This document shows positions 5,449-6,250 of a stretch of DNA of 6,250 bases, piece by piece. The notes beneath the pieces were generated by a model. The model worked only from the letters and a program-made list of their open reading frames with translations. It did no database searches and was not told the origin of the DNA. A program made the position numbers and the translations under genes. The stretch is from an uncultured Ruminococcus sp. GTDB lineage: Bacteria > Bacillota > Clostridia > Oscillospirales > CAG-272. Positions within the stretch are counted from its first letter, which is position 1, and every line of letters starts with the position of its first letter. Location of the stretch: assembly GCA_902791785.1 (NCBI GenBank), contig CADAXH010000077.1, positions 1 to 6,250 of the forward strand, in the 5' to 3' direction.

Positions 5449-6096
5449 ATGATTGTTAAGATTTGTGCAAACAAGAGCATTCACGATGCTAAGATGTGTA
5501 TTGAGGCAGGTGCGGATATAGCAGGAATACTTGTAGGCCAGGCGCACTCAAGCGAAGATTTCGTGGATCCCGTGACGGCATCGAAGATAGCACAGTACTG
5601 CAAGGGAAAAATAGAAGTTGCAGTCGTAACACATCTGAAGGATGCTAAGAGTATTGTAAATATATGCAGAACAGTCGGCAATTCAGTGCTCCAGCTCCAT
5701 TCAGACATCGATGAAAATGAAGTGGAAAAAATAGTCGGTGCTCTACCCAAAATGAAACTGATAAGACTGGTGCAGGTTACCCCCGAAGGTGAAATACTGA
5801 CGGACATAGACTCTGTCAGGTACGCTGACTGCTTCATTATAGACAGCTGCAACAGGCTTACGGACCAGGTGGGTGGAACAGGTCTTACCCATGATTGGAA
5901 CATAGACAGAAAGGTCGTAATGACCGTAAGAAAGCCCGTCATCATTGCAGGAGGACTTACTCCCGACAATGTCGCCGAGGCCATAAAGATAAGCAGACCT
6001 GCCGGCGTTGATGTCAACAGCGGCTGCAAAAACGAAAAAGGAATCAAAGACAGAAACAAAGTTATATCATTCGTAAGAAACGCAAAAAAGGGTTAA
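5449..6096 (+). CDS. trpF: TrpF-like phosphoribosylanthranilate isomerase family protein (divergent)
   Basis: TrpF is the (beta/alpha)8-barrel enzyme that converts N-(5'-phosphoribosyl)anthranilate to CdRP in tryptophan synthesis. The 215 residues have family length. Cys6 in VKICAN matches the catalytic base, Asp132 in FIIDS the catalytic acid, and VGGTG (141-145), AGGLTPDNV (167-175) and GVDVNSG (186-192) are the phosphate-side loops. Departures: KICG is KICA; the usual SPR segment after the second strand is replaced by GILVGQAHSSEDF (27-38); and QLHGD is QLHSD. These suggest a divergent subfamily, perhaps with altered substrate preference. ATG 5449 is supported by AGGA at 5438-5441, which overlaps the hepT stop. 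No other trp gene is adjacent; the ATPase gene follows after 3 bases. The fold and family are well supported, the exact reaction less so. Confidence 0.82.
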   Translation: MIVKICANKSIHDAKMCIEAGADIAGILVGQAHSSEDFVDPVTASKIAQYCKGKIEVAVVTHLKDAKSIVNICRTVGNSVLQLHSDIDENEVEKIVGALPKMKLIRLVQVTPEGEILTDIDSVRYADCFIIDSCNRLTDQVGGTGLTHDWNIDRKVVMTVRKPVIIAGGLTPDNVAEAIKISRPAGVDVNSGCKNEKGIKDRNKVISFVRNAKKG

Positions 6097-6099
6097 TAA

Positions 6100-6250
6100 A
6101 TGGAAGGATTAAGCAGTGCTGAAGTTAAAAAGAGAATAGACGAAGGTCAAGTCAACAGGGATAAATCCAACAAAACCAAATCTGTCGGCAGAATTATTGC
6201 GGACAACTTTTTTACGTACTTCAACATTCTTAACCTGGTGCTCGGAATTG
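6100..6250 (+). CDS. cation-transporting P-type ATPase, N-terminal fragment (3' end outside window)
   Basis: Only 50 codons are visible. The opening GLSSAEVKKRIDEGQVNRD is the short cytoplasmic N-terminal segment typical of cation P-type ATPases, and NFFTYFNILNLVLGI (about 36-50) is the start of the first membrane helix as found in the HAD-IC type of Firmicutes cation ATPases. The phosphorylation site (DKTGT) and the transport helices would lie beyond the window, so the transported ion cannot be stated. ATG is 3 bases after the trpF stop, with a weak GGG (6090-6092) as ribosome site, so it is probably cotranscribed with trpF. Confidence 0.78.
   Translation, partial: MEGLSSAEVKKRIDEGQVNRDKSNKTKSVGRIIADNFFTYFNILNLVLGI

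Noticed and set aside
5481..6059. 192-codon open frame on the minus strand opposite trpF
   Set aside because: The + strand protein has clear TrpF motifs throughout. The antisense frame is a composition shadow with no recognisable motif.

Overview
The window reads as part of a low-to-moderate GC Firmicutes chromosome, most likely a clostridial gut or rumen type such as Ruminococcus/Oscillospiraceae. The grounds are a SecA with a zinc-binding SEC-C tail, a Gram-positive style signal peptidase I with an acidic cytoplasmic extension, heavy AGA use for arginine, and AGGAGG-type ribosome binding sites. The genus is an inference. All recognised genes lie on the + strand.

Region 1 (1-4523) is a protein-export neighbourhood. 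It holds the C-terminal 549 residues of SecA, then two uncharacterised polytopic membrane proteins that share an LPDFIG motif, then a type I signal peptidase. The last three are packed like an operon: orf2 and orf3 overlap, and the stop of orf3 touches the lepB start region. The secA-orf2 gap is 46 bases and has a short GC-rich hairpin without a U-tract, so readthrough from secA is possible. SecA drives preproteins through SecYEG and signal peptidase cuts the signal peptide. The two membrane proteins between them have no function I can name.

Region 2 (4524-5439) is an AT-rich insert-like module with its own promoter: a type VII MntA-HepT toxin-antitoxin pair. Here the nucleotidyltransferase antitoxin carries an N-terminal Cro/C1-type helix-turn-helix. 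Upstream are three TGCGCAA-based sites about 32 bp apart, the last one inside the promoter spacer. That is what autoregulation by the antitoxin's own DNA-binding domain would look like. This is the most interesting part of the window.

Region 3 (5440-6250) returns to flanking base composition. It holds a divergent TrpF-like (phosphoribosylanthranilate isomerase family) gene outside any visible trp operon, followed after 3 bases by the first 50 codons of a cation-transporting P-type ATPase that runs off the window.

I saw no tRNA, rRNA, CRISPR array, transposase or convincing intrinsic terminator. No gene-free stretch exceeds 300 bases. The longest, 4524-4637, is regulatory.
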